Part shown: piece by piece, positions 1 to 8,515 of the stretch
Layout: each line of letters opens with the position of its first letter
Position numbering within the stretch: the first letter of the stretch is position 1
The notes under the pieces: model-generated
The model's database searches: none
What the model was told of the DNA's origin: nothing
What the model saw: only the letters and a program-made list of their open reading frames with translations
Origin: Paracoccus sp. UBA889
Lineage (GTDB): Bacteria; Pseudomonadota; Alphaproteobacteria; Rhodobacterales; Rhodobacteraceae
DNA: 38,301 nucleotides
Assembly (NCBI GenBank): GCA_002294185.1
Contig: DBFD01000074.1
Span: 1-38,301 of the forward strand
Reading direction: 5' to 3'
Translations under genes and position numbers: made by a program

Positions 1-61
1 CTGGTAGAGCGTCTCGTTTACACCGAGGATGTCGGGGGTTCGACCCCCTCACCGCCCACCA
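1..61 (+). tRNA. tRNA-Val(TAC), 5' end cut by window edge
   Basis: The visible part starts in the D arm (CTGGTAGAGC). It has an anticodon stem 12-16/24-28 around the loop TTTACAC, with anticodon TAC at 19-21. A GGTTCGACC-type T arm follows, then an encoded CCA at 59-61. The anticodon reads GUA and, by wobble, other valine codons. About 15-17 bases of the 5' acceptor and D stem lie outside the window. Confidence 0.93.
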
Positions 62-75
62 GATTTTACCCGCTG

Positions 76-115
76 CTTGCCGGAGAGTTCCCGCGATTCC
101 GGGCTTGCCGGCAAG
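76..115 (+). terminator. nested hairpin downstream of the tRNA, possible terminator
   Basis: CTTGCCGG (76-83) pairs with CCGGCAAG (108-115), and a small CCCG/CGGG stem can form inside the loop. It begins 14 nt after the tRNA CCA. No T-run follows, so intrinsic termination is uncertain. A perfect 18-bp palindrome, ACCGATCCCGGGATCGGT, lies further on at 151-168 and may contribute. Confidence 0.35.
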
Positions 116-246
116 AACGCGATCCCGAAAACGGGCAGCGCCGCTTGTTGACCGATCCCGGGATCGGTTGGTGCGACCATGGCGCCGGAATGAACGACCA
201 AGGTGCCGTCTTCCGAAAATGGCGAAAAAGACCGATTCCGGATGGC

Positions 247-894
247 CTAGCCTGGTGCCGGATTGCCATCGGCCGATGCCAGCACGCGGGCGTTGAAGCG
301 CGCGATCTCGCGCGGTGTCGGCGTCTGGCCGGTAAAGATCCGGACATAGGTCGGAATGCGCGCCAGCCGCGTATCCAGGTCCTCGCGCGCCTGCATCGAG
401 ATATAGCCGATCTGTGTCAGATAGATCGTTCGCGCCCGGACATCGGCACCCTGTTCGGCATGACCCCACCGGATCAGCAGGTCGCGCAGCGCGGCAAGGC
501 GGTCCGTATCGGCCGCCTGCGTGCGCGCGCCGATATCCGCCTCCTGCAACGCCCAGCTTCTGACGGCGAATTCCAGTGGTGCGTCGAACATGCCGGTCAG
601 GAAGCAGGCCAGCACGTTCAGCATCGCCTCGGATTGCGTTTCGGCATATTCGGTGCTGGCCCCGACCAGCGGCGCGGTGGTCCGCGCCTCCCACTCGGCG
701 ATCAGCGCGGACATCAATGCCTCGCGGTCACCGAAGAACCAGTAAAAGCTGGTTCGCGACAGGCCCAGCCGTCTGGCGAGGGGCTGGATCTTGACGGCAT
801 CGATGCCGCCCTCGATCAGCGCCTCATAGGCCGCATCCAGCCAGCCCTGGCGAGAGCCGCGCCATCCTTTGTCGGGGGGGGCAGCCTGTTTCAT
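247..894 (-). CDS. TetR/AcrR family transcriptional regulator
   Basis: This 215-residue protein has the usual TetR length. The N-terminal helix-turn-helix lies at about residues 14-62 (core IQPLARRLGLSRTSFYWFFG, where the FYWFF stretch is the usual recognition-helix end). A variable, ligand-binding, mostly helical domain follows. It is divergent from the flavin oxidoreductase at 1043, with 148 bp between the start codons. That gap holds repeated AAATTG elements overlapping a TTGACA -35, so I infer local repression of the neighbour and perhaps of itself. The ATG at 894 has no good Shine-Dalgarno. The ligand is unknown, and TetR subfamily assignment is not possible by eye. Confidence 0.9.
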   Translation of the reverse strand: MKQAAPPDKGWRGSRQGWLDAAYEALIEGGIDAVKIQPLARRLGLSRTSFYWFFGDREALMSALIAEWEARTTAPLVGASTEYAETQSEAMLNVLACFLTGMFDAPLEFAVRSWALQEADIGARTQAADTDRLAALRDLLIRWGHAEQGADVRARTIYLTQIGYISMQAREDLDTRLARIPTYVRIFTGQTPTPREIARFNARVLASADGNPAPG

Positions 895-932
895 GGCATC
901 AAGCTGTAAGCGTTATCGCGGCGGGCATCAAG

Positions 933-1007
933 AAATTGTTCTTTCATGTTGTCGCAATGTCCATAAGTGAATTCAAAATTGACACTCATGAACAATTTTG
1001 CGAACTT
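933..1007 (+). promoter_or_regulatory. promoter and candidate TetR operator of the flavin oxidoreductase gene
   Basis: A consensus -35 TTGACA (979-984) is followed 17 nt later by a weak -10 GAACTT (1002-1007), which would give a leader of about 30 nt. Over this lies an exact 8-bp inverted repeat, CAAAATTG (974-981) and CAATTTTG (993-1000), with an 11-nt spacer. A second exact pair is AAATTGTTC (933-941) with GAACAATTT (990-998). The three AAATTG elements are the best operator candidates for the divergent TetR protein. Confidence 0.5.
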
Positions 1008-1042
1008 GCACCCGGATTTTCCATCCGGAGGAAGGCAGGACG

Positions 1043-3079
1043 ATGTCGAACGATCCCCTCTTGCGGCCCTATCAGCTGAAGCACCTGACGCTTCGCAACC
1101 GGATCATGATCACCAGCCACGAACCGGCCTATCCCGAGGACGGAATGCCCAAGGCCCGCTACCGCGCCTATCATGTCGAGCGCGCGAAGGCGGGGGTGGC
1201 GCTGACGATGACGGCGGGTTCTGCCTCGGTCTCGCGCGACAGCCCGCCGGCCTTCAACAATATCCTCGTCTGGAAGGACGAGGTCGTCGGCTGGATGAAG
1301 CAGTTGGTCGATGAATGTCACGATCACGGTGCGGCGGTGATGATCCAGCTGACCCATCTGGGCCGTCGCACCCGCTGGGACACGGGCGACTGGTTGCCCG
1401 TCCTGGCACCCAGCCATGAACGTGAAGCCGCCCATCGCGCCTTTCCGAAGCGGTTGGAAGACTGGGACATGGCCCGTGTGATCGGCGATTTTGCGGATGC
1501 GGCCGAACGCATGAAGGCGGCGGGCGTCGATGGCGTCGAACTGGAGGCCTATGGCCACCTGCTGGAACAATTCTGGTCGCCGCTGACCAACGATCTGGAA
1601 GCGCCTTTTGGCGGCAATCTGGACAACCGGCTGCGCTTTGCCTTCGATGTGATCCGGGCGGTCCGCGATCGCTGCGGGACGGATTTCATCGTCGGGCTGC
1701 GCTATACCGGCGACCAGGATTTGCCGGGCGGCATGGGCAAGGCCGAGGGGCTGGAGGTTTCGCGCAAGCTGAAGGACAGCGGTCTGGTCGATTTCCTGAA
1801 CGTCATCCGCGGCCATATCGACACCGATCCCGGCCTGACCGACGTGATCCCGATCCAGGGGATGCGCAGCGCGCCGCATCTGGATTTCGCCGGCGAGATT
1901 CGGGCCGCGACGCAGTTTCCCACCTTCCACGCCGCCAGGATCCCCGATGTGGCGACGGCGCGCCATGCGATCGCGTCGGGCAAGCTGGACATGGTCGGCA
2001 TGACCCGGGCGCACATGGCCGACCCGCATCTGGTCCGCAAGGTGATCGAGGGGCGCGAGGACGACATCCGTCCGTGTGTCGGCGCCAATTACTGTCTTGA
2101 CCGGATCTATCAGGGCGGCATGGCCTTCTGCATTCACAACCCGGCCACCGGCCGTGAACTGACCATGCCGCATGTGGTCCCCCGGGCGAAAGACAAGCGC
2201 CGGATCACCATCGTCGGCGCCGGACCCGCCGGCATGGAGGCTGCCCGCGTCGCCGCCGCGCGCGGCCACGCGGTCGCGGTCTTCGAGGCGGCCGACCGGC
2301 CGGGCGGGCAGATCCGGCTGACCGCCCGGCAAGAGCGGCGGCGCGAGATGATCTCGATCATCGACTGGCGGATGGCGCAATGCGAGAAGGCCGGCGTGCG
2401 GTTCCACTTCAACACCCTGGCCGATGACCAGGCGGTCATGGCAACCGACCCGGAGGCCGTGATCATCGCCACCGGCGGCCTGCCCCATAGCGAGGTTCTG
2501 TCCGCCGGCAATGATCTGGTCTGTTCTGCCTGGGACATCCTGTCGGGCGATGTGAAACCCGGAAGCAATGTGCTGGTCTATGACGATGCGGGCGATCATC
2601 CCGGCTTGCAGGCGGCCGATCTGATCGCGGCGACCGGTGCATCTGTCGAGATCGTCACCCCCGACCGCAGCTTCGCACCCGAGGTGATGGCGATGAACCT
2701 GGTTCCCTATATGCGCAGCCTCCAGCGGCGCGATGCGACCTTTACGGTCACCTGGCGGCTGACCTCGGTTGTGCGCGTGGGGAACATGCTGCGCGCCATC
2801 CTGGGCAGCGATTACGGCGACATGACGCGCGACCGGATGGTCGATCAGGTCGTCGTCAATCACGGAACCCGCCCGCTGGACGATCTCTATTTCGCGCTGA
2901 AGCCGCTGTCCTGCAATCTCGGAGAGGTGGATTACGAGGCGCTGAGCACCGGCGCGCCGCAAGACCTGGCCCCGAACCCCGCAGGCCGGTTCCGGCTGTT
3001 CCGCATCGGCGATGCGGTGGCCTCGCGCAACACTCACGCCGCGATCTACGACGCCTTGCGGCTGGTCAAGGATCTTTAG
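1043..3079 (+). CDS. Old-Yellow-Enzyme/dienoyl-CoA-reductase-type flavin oxidoreductase (DgcA-like N-demethylase family)
   Basis: The protein has 678 residues. Residues 1-375 form an FMN-binding OYE-type TIM barrel; the rest is an FAD/NAD(P) two-dinucleotide-binding domain starting at VGAGPAG (391-397). This two-domain plan is that of trimethylamine dehydrogenase, 2,4-dienoyl-CoA reductase and the dimethylglycine/N-methylproline demethylases. The stretch CVGANYCLDRIY looks most like the last group. The iron-sulfur loop shows C345, C351 and C363; the position matching the usual second cysteine is A348. I chose the ATG at 1043 because GGAGGAAGG lies just upstream; the frame stays open further upstream, but the TTGACA promoter overlaps that part. 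It probably oxidises an N-methylated or unsaturated substrate in the cytoplasm; the exact substrate is not determinable. Confidence 0.85.
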   Translation: MSNDPLLRPYQLKHLTLRNRIMITSHEPAYPEDGMPKARYRAYHVERAKAGVALTMTAGSASVSRDSPPAFNNILVWKDEVVGWMKQLVDECHDHGAAVMIQLTHLGRRTRWDTGDWLPVLAPSHEREAAHRAFPKRLEDWDMARVIGDFADAAERMKAAGVDGVELEAYGHLLEQFWSPLTNDLEAPFGGNLDNRLRFAFDVIRAVRDRCGTDFIVGLRYTGDQDLPGGMGKAEGLEVSRKLKDSGLVDFLNVIRGHIDTDPGLTDVIPIQGMRSAPHLDFAGEIRAATQFPTFHAARIPDVATARHAIASGKLDMVGMTRAHMADPHLVRKVIEGREDDIRPCVGANYCLDRIYQGGMAFCIHNPATGRELTMPHVVPRAKDKRRITIVGAGPAGMEAARVAAARGHAVAVFEAADRPGGQIRLTARQERRREMISIIDWRMAQCEKAGVRFHFNTLADDQAVMATDPEAVIIATGGLPHSEVLSAGNDLVCSAWDILSGDVKPGSNVLVYDDAGDHPGLQAADLIAATGASVEIVTPDRSFAPEVMAMNLVPYMRSLQRRDATFTVTWRLTSVVRVGNMLRAILGSDYGDMTRDRMVDQVVVNHGTRPLDDLYFALKPLSCNLGEVDYEALSTGAPQDLAPNPAGRFRLFRIGDAVASRNTHAAIYDALRLVKDL

Positions 3080-3089
3080 CCGTGCGGTC

Positions 3090-3115
3090 ACGGCGGCAGG
3101 CCGTCGCCGCCGTTT
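3090..3115 (+). terminator. hairpin terminator between convergent genes
   Basis: ACGGCGGC (3090-3097) and GCCGCCGT (3106-3113) form a perfect 8-bp stem with an 8-nt loop, followed by TT (TTT counting the last stem base). It lies 11 nt after the flavin oxidoreductase stop and just before the convergent ttuC stop, so it may serve both directions. Confidence 0.55.
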
Positions 3116-3119
3116 CCGG

Positions 3120-4193
3120 CTAGATGTTGTCGCCGCGGATGGCGTCGCAGAGGGCGTCGGTCACCTGCTGCGTCGTTGCGCTGCCGCCGACATCGGGGGT
3201 CATCACCCCGTCAGCGCAAACCTTTTCCACCGCGCGCATCAGCCGCGCGGCGGCCCCGGCCTCGCCCAGATGTTCCAGCATCTGCGCGGCCGTCCAGAAG
3301 GTCGCGACCGGATTGGCGATGCCCTTGCCGGCGATGTCGAAGGCCGAGCCGTGGATGGGTTCGAACATCGAGGGAAAGCGCCGCTCGGGGTTGATATTGG
3401 CAGTCGGTGCCACGCCCAGACTGCCGGCAAGCGCCCCGGCCAGATCGGACAGGATGTCGGCGTGAAGATTGGTCGCCACGATCGTGTCCAGGCTGCGCGG
3501 GTTCCTGACCATGCGCACGGTCATCGCATCGACCAGCATCCGGTCCCAGCCTACATCGGGAAATTCGACGGCGATCTCGGCCGCGATCTCGTCCCACATC
3601 ACCATGCCGAAACGCTGCGCGTTCGATTTCGTCACCACCGTCAGCAGCTTGCGCGGCCGCGAGCGGGCCAGCGCAAAGGCATAGCGCATGATCCGGGTGA
3701 CCGCCGCGCGTGTAAAGATCGCAACCTCGGTGCCAACCTCCTCGGGCATTCCCCTGTGGGCACGGCCGCCATGGCCGGAATATTCGCCCTCGGAATTCTC
3801 GCGCACGATCACCCAGTCCAGATCGTCCGCCGTCACGCCGGCCAGGGGCGTCTGGATGCCCGGCAGGATCCTGGTCGGCCGGACATTGGCATATTGGTCA
3901 AAGCCCTGACAGATCGGCAGGCGCAACCCCCACAGCGTGATATGATCGGGCACGTCGGGCGCACCGACCGCACCGAAGAAGATCGCATCGAAAGCCTTCA
4001 GCTGTTCGGGGCCATCCTCGGGCATCAGCGCGCCGGTTTCCTTGTAGCGCGCCGAACTCCAGTCGAATTCGGTCACGTCCAGATCGAACCCGCCGTCGCG
4101 CCGGGCCAGCGTCTCCAGCGCCTGAAGGCCGGCGGCGATCACTTCGGGGCCGATCCCGTCGGCGGGAATGGATGCGATCCTGTAGGTCTTCAT
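3120..4193 (-). CDS. ttuC: tartrate/D-malate dehydrogenase-like protein (isocitrate/isopropylmalate dehydrogenase family), second paralogue
   Basis: This 357-residue protein belongs to the beta-decarboxylating hydroxyacid dehydrogenase family, whose TtuC branch oxidises tartrate or D-malate with NAD and a divalent metal. Visible family motifs are IPADGIGPEV at the N-terminus, VRENSEGEYSGHGGR, TKSNAQRFGMVMWDE (catalytic Lys), NLHADILSDLA (metal-binding Asp) and MFEPIHGSAFDIAGKGIANP. The start at 4193 follows ACGGAGCGGAAG; upstream in-frame ATGs run into the preceding gene. It lies 19 bp after the other ttuC and ends the tct operon. Compared with its neighbour it has ADGIG for GDGIG and KSNAQ for KSNGI, so its substrate may differ. 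Confidence 0.85.
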   Translation of the reverse strand: MKTYRIASIPADGIGPEVIAAGLQALETLARRDGGFDLDVTEFDWSSARYKETGALMPEDGPEQLKAFDAIFFGAVGAPDVPDHITLWGLRLPICQGFDQYANVRPTRILPGIQTPLAGVTADDLDWVIVRENSEGEYSGHGGRAHRGMPEEVGTEVAIFTRAAVTRIMRYAFALARSRPRKLLTVVTKSNAQRFGMVMWDEIAAEIAVEFPDVGWDRMLVDAMTVRMVRNPRSLDTIVATNLHADILSDLAGALAGSLGVAPTANINPERRFPSMFEPIHGSAFDIAGKGIANPVATFWTAAQMLEHLGEAGAAARLMRAVEKVCADGVMTPDVGGSATTQQVTDALCDAIRGDNI

Positions 4194-4212
4194 CTTCCGC
4201 TCCGTCATCCCG

Positions 4213-5283
4213 TCAGGCCAGTGCGTCGGCGATCGCCGCGCCGCAGGTCTTGGTATCGGCGGTCCCGCCCAGGTCGCGCGTGCGCAGCGCCGGTTCGGCC
4301 AGCACACGCTCGATCGCGGCGACGATCTGCGCGGCGGCTTCGGCCTGGCCCAGGTGGTCCAGCATCATCGCGCCGGCCCAGATCTGACCGACCGGATTGG
4401 CGATACCCTGTCCGGCGATATCGGGCGCCGATCCGTGGACCGGTTCGAACAGCGACGGGAACCTGCGTTCGGGGTTGATGTTGGCCGAGGGCGCGATGCC
4501 GATGGTGCCGGTGCAGGCCGGACCCAGATCGGACAGGATGTCGCCGAACAGGTTCGACGCCACCACGACGTCGAAACGGTCGGGATGCAGCACGAACATC
4601 GCGGTCAGGATATCGATGTGATACTTGTCCACGCTGACTGCGGGATAGGACTTTGCCATTTCGGCCACCCGTTCGTCCCAATAGGGCATGGTGATCGCGA
4701 TGCCGTTCGATTTGGTGGCCGAGGTCAGCCGCCCGCCGCGCCTTTCGGCCAGATCGAAGGCAAAGCGCAGGATGCGATCCACGCCGGTGCGCGTCATCAC
4801 CGTCTCCTGCATCACGATTTCCCGGTCGGTGCCCGGAAACATCCTGCCGCCGACGGCCGAATATTCGCCCTCGGTGTTCTCGCGCACGATCATCATGTCG
4901 ATTTCGCCCGCCTTCCGTCCCGCCAGCGGCGAGGTGACGCCGGGCATCAGACGTGCCGGGCGAAGGCTGACATACTGGTCGAATTCGCGTCGGAACTGGA
5001 TCAGCGACCCCCACAGCGAAACGTGGTCGGGCACCCGATCCGGCATCCCCACCGCGCCGAAGAACAGCGCGTCATGTCCGCCGATCCGGTCCTTCCAGTC
5101 ATCGGGCATCATCTGGCCGTGCTTGTCGTAGTAGTCGCAGGACGAGAAGTCGAAATCCTCGAACTGGAAGCTGAGACCATAGCGGGCCGCCGCGGCCTGC
5201 AGCACACGGACACCTTCGGGCATGACCTCCTTGCCGATGCCATCTCCGGGGATCACCGCTATTCGCGCATGATTCGTGTTCAT
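4213..5283 (-). CDS. ttuC: tartrate dehydrogenase/decarboxylase (D-malate dehydrogenase) TtuC
   Basis: The protein has 356 residues, typical for TtuC/DmlA. Motifs are AVIPGDGIGKEVMPEG at the N-terminus, MIVRENTEGEYSAVGGR (substrate and NAD loop), ATKSNGIAITMPYWDE (catalytic Lys), NLFGDILSDLG (metal Asp) and LFEPVHGSAPDIAGQGIANP. Family enzymes convert tartrate to oxaloglycolate, or D-malate to pyruvate and CO2, with NAD in the cytoplasm. GAGG precedes the ATG at 5283, 30 bp after the tctAB stop, so it is co-transcribed with the transporter. Together with tarD upstream it makes tartrate the most likely transported substrate. Confidence 0.9.
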   Translation of the reverse strand: MNTNHARIAVIPGDGIGKEVMPEGVRVLQAAAARYGLSFQFEDFDFSSCDYYDKHGQMMPDDWKDRIGGHDALFFGAVGMPDRVPDHVSLWGSLIQFRREFDQYVSLRPARLMPGVTSPLAGRKAGEIDMMIVRENTEGEYSAVGGRMFPGTDREIVMQETVMTRTGVDRILRFAFDLAERRGGRLTSATKSNGIAITMPYWDERVAEMAKSYPAVSVDKYHIDILTAMFVLHPDRFDVVVASNLFGDILSDLGPACTGTIGIAPSANINPERRFPSLFEPVHGSAPDIAGQGIANPVGQIWAGAMMLDHLGQAEAAAQIVAAIERVLAEPALRTRDLGGTADTKTCGAAIADALA

Positions 5284-5313
5284 CTAAGCCTCATGGTTCG
5301 TGTTTCGGACGAA

Positions 5314-7335
5314 TCAGAAATACAGTCCCGCCGGCATCCGAAGCAGCAGCACCCGCGCCATCAGCAGCCAGAACAGGCCGACCACGCCAAGGGCGATCAG
5401 CACGCGGCGCAGCCACACCAGGCGGCTTGTGCTGTCATGTTCGGCAATCACCATCATTCCCAGAAAGGCGGCCAGCCCGGTGACGGCGAAACCCAGATAC
5501 GGCATGACGAAGACCCAAAGCCCGAAGACCGCGCCCAGCAACAATCTTCGCCGCGATGTCTCGGCCGCCTCGGGCGGCGAGGCGCGCACGCCCCGGCCGG
5601 TCACGGACAGGACCATCAACCCCGCCGACAGAAGAATCAGCAGGATCGAGATGGCGCGCGGAAAGACCGACCCCATCGGGCTGAGCCCGGTCGTGTTGGC
5701 CAGCGCCACCGCGCCCAGGGCCACGAAGGCCGCGCCCGCGATCAACGCGCCCCGGTCGGTCGTGCGCGGGCCATCCTGCGGCGCCCTGTCCGTGCGAACC
5801 GGATGGCTTTCGGCCTGCATCGCGATCTCGGTCAGCGGCTGGCGGGGCTTTTTCTTCATCCGCCATTCGGCATAGAACGGATAGCCCAGCGACAGCAGCG
5901 CGGCGAGGATGATGCCGATGCTGATGGGACGGCCGAAATACATGCCCAACAGATTTCCGGTGGCGTTGCCGATCAGGTAGGTCTGCACGAAGCCCTGTTC
6001 CGCGATCTGGCCCAGAACCAGACCCAGCACGATGGGCGAGGGCTGGAAACCGTAGCGGTTCAGCACCCAGCCGACGATTCCCAGCACGAACATCATCTGG
6101 ACATCGAGAACGTTCGAGTTGATCGCGAACGAGCCGACGACCGTCAGGAAGGCGATGGTCGGCACCAGCAGCGACTTCGGAAAGGCGATGATCGAACGAT
6201 AGGCATAGCGACCGATCAGCAGGCCCGCCGGCAGCATCAGGATCGTCGCGATCAGCAGGCCGTAGATGAAGGTATAGACGATATTGGCTTCGCTGGTGAA
6301 AAGCTGCGGGCCGATCTTGATCCCCTGGACCAGCAGCGCGCCAAGGATGATCGCATCGGGCGGGGTGCCCGGAATTCCCAGCACCAGGGTCGGGATGAAA
6401 CCGCCTCCGACGGTGGCGTTGTTGGCCGCCTCGGTCGCGATCACGCCATCGGGTTCGCCCTTGCCGAAATTGGCCGATCGGGTCGAGGCGCGCCGGGCCT
6501 CGGTATAGCTGACCAGCCCCGCAATGGATCCGCCCGCGCCCGGAAGAATGCCCACGACCGTGCCGATCACCGAAGACCGCGCCACGTTGAATTTCGACGC
6601 CCAGGCGATGCCGAAAGCCTCGCGCAGCCGGTAGCCGCGATCATCCAGTTCCACCTTCAGATGCGCGGCGCGGGTGGCGACCAGATCCAGGATCACCGGA
6701 ACGCAATACAACCCGATCAGGGCCGAGACGACATCGATTCCGCCCAGAAAGGCCGGCAGCCCGCCGGTCAGCCGCACATCCCCGCCGACCACGGCGACGC
6801 CGACCATCGACAGAAGCAGACCCAGACAGGCGCCGATCAGACCCTTCAGCGTGTTGCCGACCGACAGCGCCGCGATCAGTGTCAGACCGAAGATCGCCAG
6901 CCAGAAATATTCCGGCGGCCCGAAGGCCAGCGCGACGCGCGCCAGCGGCGGCGCCAGAAACAGCAGCGCCAGCGCCCCGACGATCCCGCCGCAGACCGAG
7001 GCCAGCGTCGCCAGCGTCACCGCCAGCCCGCCATCGCCGCGCCGCGCCATCGGATAGCCGTCAAAGGTGGTCGCGATCGACGAGGGCGTGCCGGGCGTAT
7101 TGACCAGGATCGCGGCGAAGGCCCCGCCATAGATGGCGCCGGTATAGATCGCGCCAAGCGCGATCAGACCGGACGCGGGATCCATCGAGAAGGTGAACGG
7201 AACCAGGACCGCGACCGCCATCGTGGCCGACAGGCCCGGCAGCGCACCGATGACGGTTCCCAGCACGACGCCCACCAGCGCCAGTGCCAGGTTCAGCGGC
7301 GTCAGCGCGTCCAGAAAATAGCCAAGCAGTTCCAT
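5314..7335 (-). CDS. tctA: TctA-TctB fusion: permease of a tripartite tricarboxylate transporter
   Basis: The protein has 673 residues. Residues 1 to about 492 are a complete TctA large permease, with GALPGLSATMAVAVLVPFTF near the N-terminus, a TPGTPSSIATTFDGYP loop, LGIPGTPPDAIILGALLVQG and about 12 hydrophobic segments. A charged linker (about 493-527) leads to a TctB-like small subunit with four hydrophobic segments (about 528-673). Separate tctB genes are the rule; here no frame break or internal stop divides the two parts. It starts 12 bp after the tctC stop with AGAGG upstream. The inner-membrane protein should take up the acid delivered by TctC, driven by the sodium or proton gradient. 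Tartrate as substrate is inferred from the operon. Confidence 0.9.
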   Translation of the reverse strand: MELLGYFLDALTPLNLALALVGVVLGTVIGALPGLSATMAVAVLVPFTFSMDPASGLIALGAIYTGAIYGGAFAAILVNTPGTPSSIATTFDGYPMARRGDGGLAVTLATLASVCGGIVGALALLFLAPPLARVALAFGPPEYFWLAIFGLTLIAALSVGNTLKGLIGACLGLLLSMVGVAVVGGDVRLTGGLPAFLGGIDVVSALIGLYCVPVILDLVATRAAHLKVELDDRGYRLREAFGIAWASKFNVARSSVIGTVVGILPGAGGSIAGLVSYTEARRASTRSANFGKGEPDGVIATEAANNATVGGGFIPTLVLGIPGTPPDAIILGALLVQGIKIGPQLFTSEANIVYTFIYGLLIATILMLPAGLLIGRYAYRSIIAFPKSLLVPTIAFLTVVGSFAINSNVLDVQMMFVLGIVGWVLNRYGFQPSPIVLGLVLGQIAEQGFVQTYLIGNATGNLLGMYFGRPISIGIILAALLSLGYPFYAEWRMKKKPRQPLTEIAMQAESHPVRTDRAPQDGPRTTDRGALIAGAAFVALGAVALANTTGLSPMGSVFPRAISILLILLSAGLMVLSVTGRGVRASPPEAAETSRRRLLLGAVFGLWVFVMPYLGFAVTGLAAFLGMMVIAEHDSTSRLVWLRRVLIALGVVGLFWLLMARVLLLRMPAGLYF

Positions 7336-7347
7336 TCACCGGGCCTC

Positions 7348-8310
7348 TTACTGGCCGATGCCCAGAGCCTTGGCGCTGGTTGCGTATTCCTCTTTCATCC
7401 GGGCAATGAATTCGGGCATCTTGTCATAGGTGAAGTCGGTCAGCACGAAACCGCCATCCTCCATCTTCTTGACGAAGTCCGGATCGGCATTGATCTCGGA
7501 CACGATGTCGGAGATGCGCTGACGGAGATCCTCGGGCGTCGAGGCCGGAACCGCGACACCGCGATAGGCGCCTCCGACAAGGTCGAGCCCCAGTTCCTTG
7601 AAGGTCGGAACATCGGGGAAGGCGGGCATCCGTTCTTCCGCCGCGACCGCCAGGATCCGCAGCGCGTCGCCCTGCGCGATCGCAGAAGTGGCATAATTGA
7701 AGCCCGCCGTCGTCTGCTTGCCCAGAACCGCCGTGATCGACGGACCGGTGCCCGAGAACGGCACATAGGTCGTCGTCGTGCCCGCCGCCGCGTCGAATTG
7801 CGCCTGCGCCAGATTGTTGGCCGATTTCGAGCCCGAGCCCGCGAATGTCACCATCCCCGGATTGCTCTTGGCATAGTCGATCAGATCCTGAAGCGTCTTG
7901 AATTCGCTGTCTGCCGGCACCAGGATGGCGTTCGGCGTATAGTGGAAATAATTCACCGGCGTCAGGTCGTCGGTGGTATATCCGACATTGCCTTCCATGG
8001 GTTGCAGGATCGTGTGGGGCAGGTTGATGCCCATGATCGTATAGCCGTCGCCGGCGATGTCGTTGAGCTGCGACCAGGCCTGCGCGCCGCCGGCACCGGG
8101 CTGATACTGGATGATCACGTCCTGACCGGTATATTTCTTCCACACCGATTGCTGGAAGCGCGCCGAGATATCGGATTCTCCGCCGGCATCGAAGGGGATG
8201 ATATAGGTCATCGCCTTGGTCGGAAAATCGGCCGTCGATTGCGACGCGACAGGCCATGCCGCCAGTGCGGCCAAGGTGGCGGTCGCGGCGAATAGCGTTC
8301 TGATCTTCAT
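7348..8310 (-). CDS. tctC: TctC/Bug-family periplasmic substrate-binding protein
   Basis: The 320-residue protein has a Sec signal peptide (MKIRTLFAATATLAALAAWPVASQS, likely cleaved near residue 24). The mature part opens with YIIPFDAGGESDISARF, matching the Bug-family N-terminal loop (usually P-x-GG-x-x-D), and includes a QPGAGGA element that contacts carboxylate ligands in this family. GGAGG lies 7 nt before the ATG. It is the first gene of the tct-ttuC operon and is divergent from the LysR gene. It should bind the ligand in the periplasm and hand it to the TctAB fusion. Tartrate is inferred from the linked ttuC and tarD genes. Confidence 0.92.
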   Translation of the reverse strand: MKIRTLFAATATLAALAAWPVASQSTADFPTKAMTYIIPFDAGGESDISARFQQSVWKKYTGQDVIIQYQPGAGGAQAWSQLNDIAGDGYTIMGINLPHTILQPMEGNVGYTTDDLTPVNYFHYTPNAILVPADSEFKTLQDLIDYAKSNPGMVTFAGSGSKSANNLAQAQFDAAAGTTTTYVPFSGTGPSITAVLGKQTTAGFNYATSAIAQGDALRILAVAAEERMPAFPDVPTFKELGLDLVGGAYRGVAVPASTPEDLRQRISDIVSEINADPDFVKKMEDGGFVLTDFTYDKMPEFIARMKEEYATSAKALGIGQ

Positions 8311-8434
8311 GGTTTCCTCCCTGACAGATTGACCCGAAGACGATCCAACGCCTTCGGGCGGCCGGAATCCCGCCGTGGTTCGTGGGACTTTCCCCGATCG
8401 GGTCCCGGATTCGTCGGGCCTGTCCTCTCAGACC

Positions 8435-8449
8435 CTACGGAAACTGTAG
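8435..8449. promoter_or_regulatory. candidate LysR box (T-N11-A) between tctC and the LysR gene
   Basis: CTAC (8435-8438) and GTAG (8446-8449) form an imperfect dyad with a 7-nt centre, satisfying T-N11-A. It lies 67 bp upstream of the LysR start and 125 bp upstream of tctC. A shorter dyad, ATCA-TTAT-TGAT, lies at 8487-8498 nearer the LysR start. Both are weak on sequence alone, but this is the place where a LysR site is expected. Confidence 0.35.
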
Positions 8450-8515
8450 TCGATGAAACGGGGGCTGGGAAATTCCGGTTATTCACATCATTATTGATTT
8501 GAGGGAACAGATGGG

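Noticed and set aside
1-246. tRNA-Val end and the palindrome at 151-168 as an attachment site of an integrated element
   Set aside because: No second copy of the tRNA 3' end and no integrase, transposase or phage gene occurs in the window; the tRNA's encoded CCA and the downstream hairpin fit an ordinary tRNA gene.
906-910. GTAAG upstream of the TetR gene as another box of the mprF regulon
   Set aside because: Only a 5-base match with no CTTAC partner 6 nt away and none of the extended flank; expected by chance in 38 kb.
1043-3079. Flavin oxidoreductase as a member of the tartrate pathway
   Set aside because: It is convergent with the tct-ttuC operon, separated by a terminator, has its own divergent TetR regulator, and its family works on N-methyl or enoyl substrates rather than tartrate.
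4354-8295. Open frame of 1313 codons on the plus strand opposite the tct-ttuC operon
   Set aside because: It lies wholly antisense to three well-supported genes. Its translation is rich in Arg, Gln, His, Gly and Asp without any domain, as expected for the complement of GC-rich codons.
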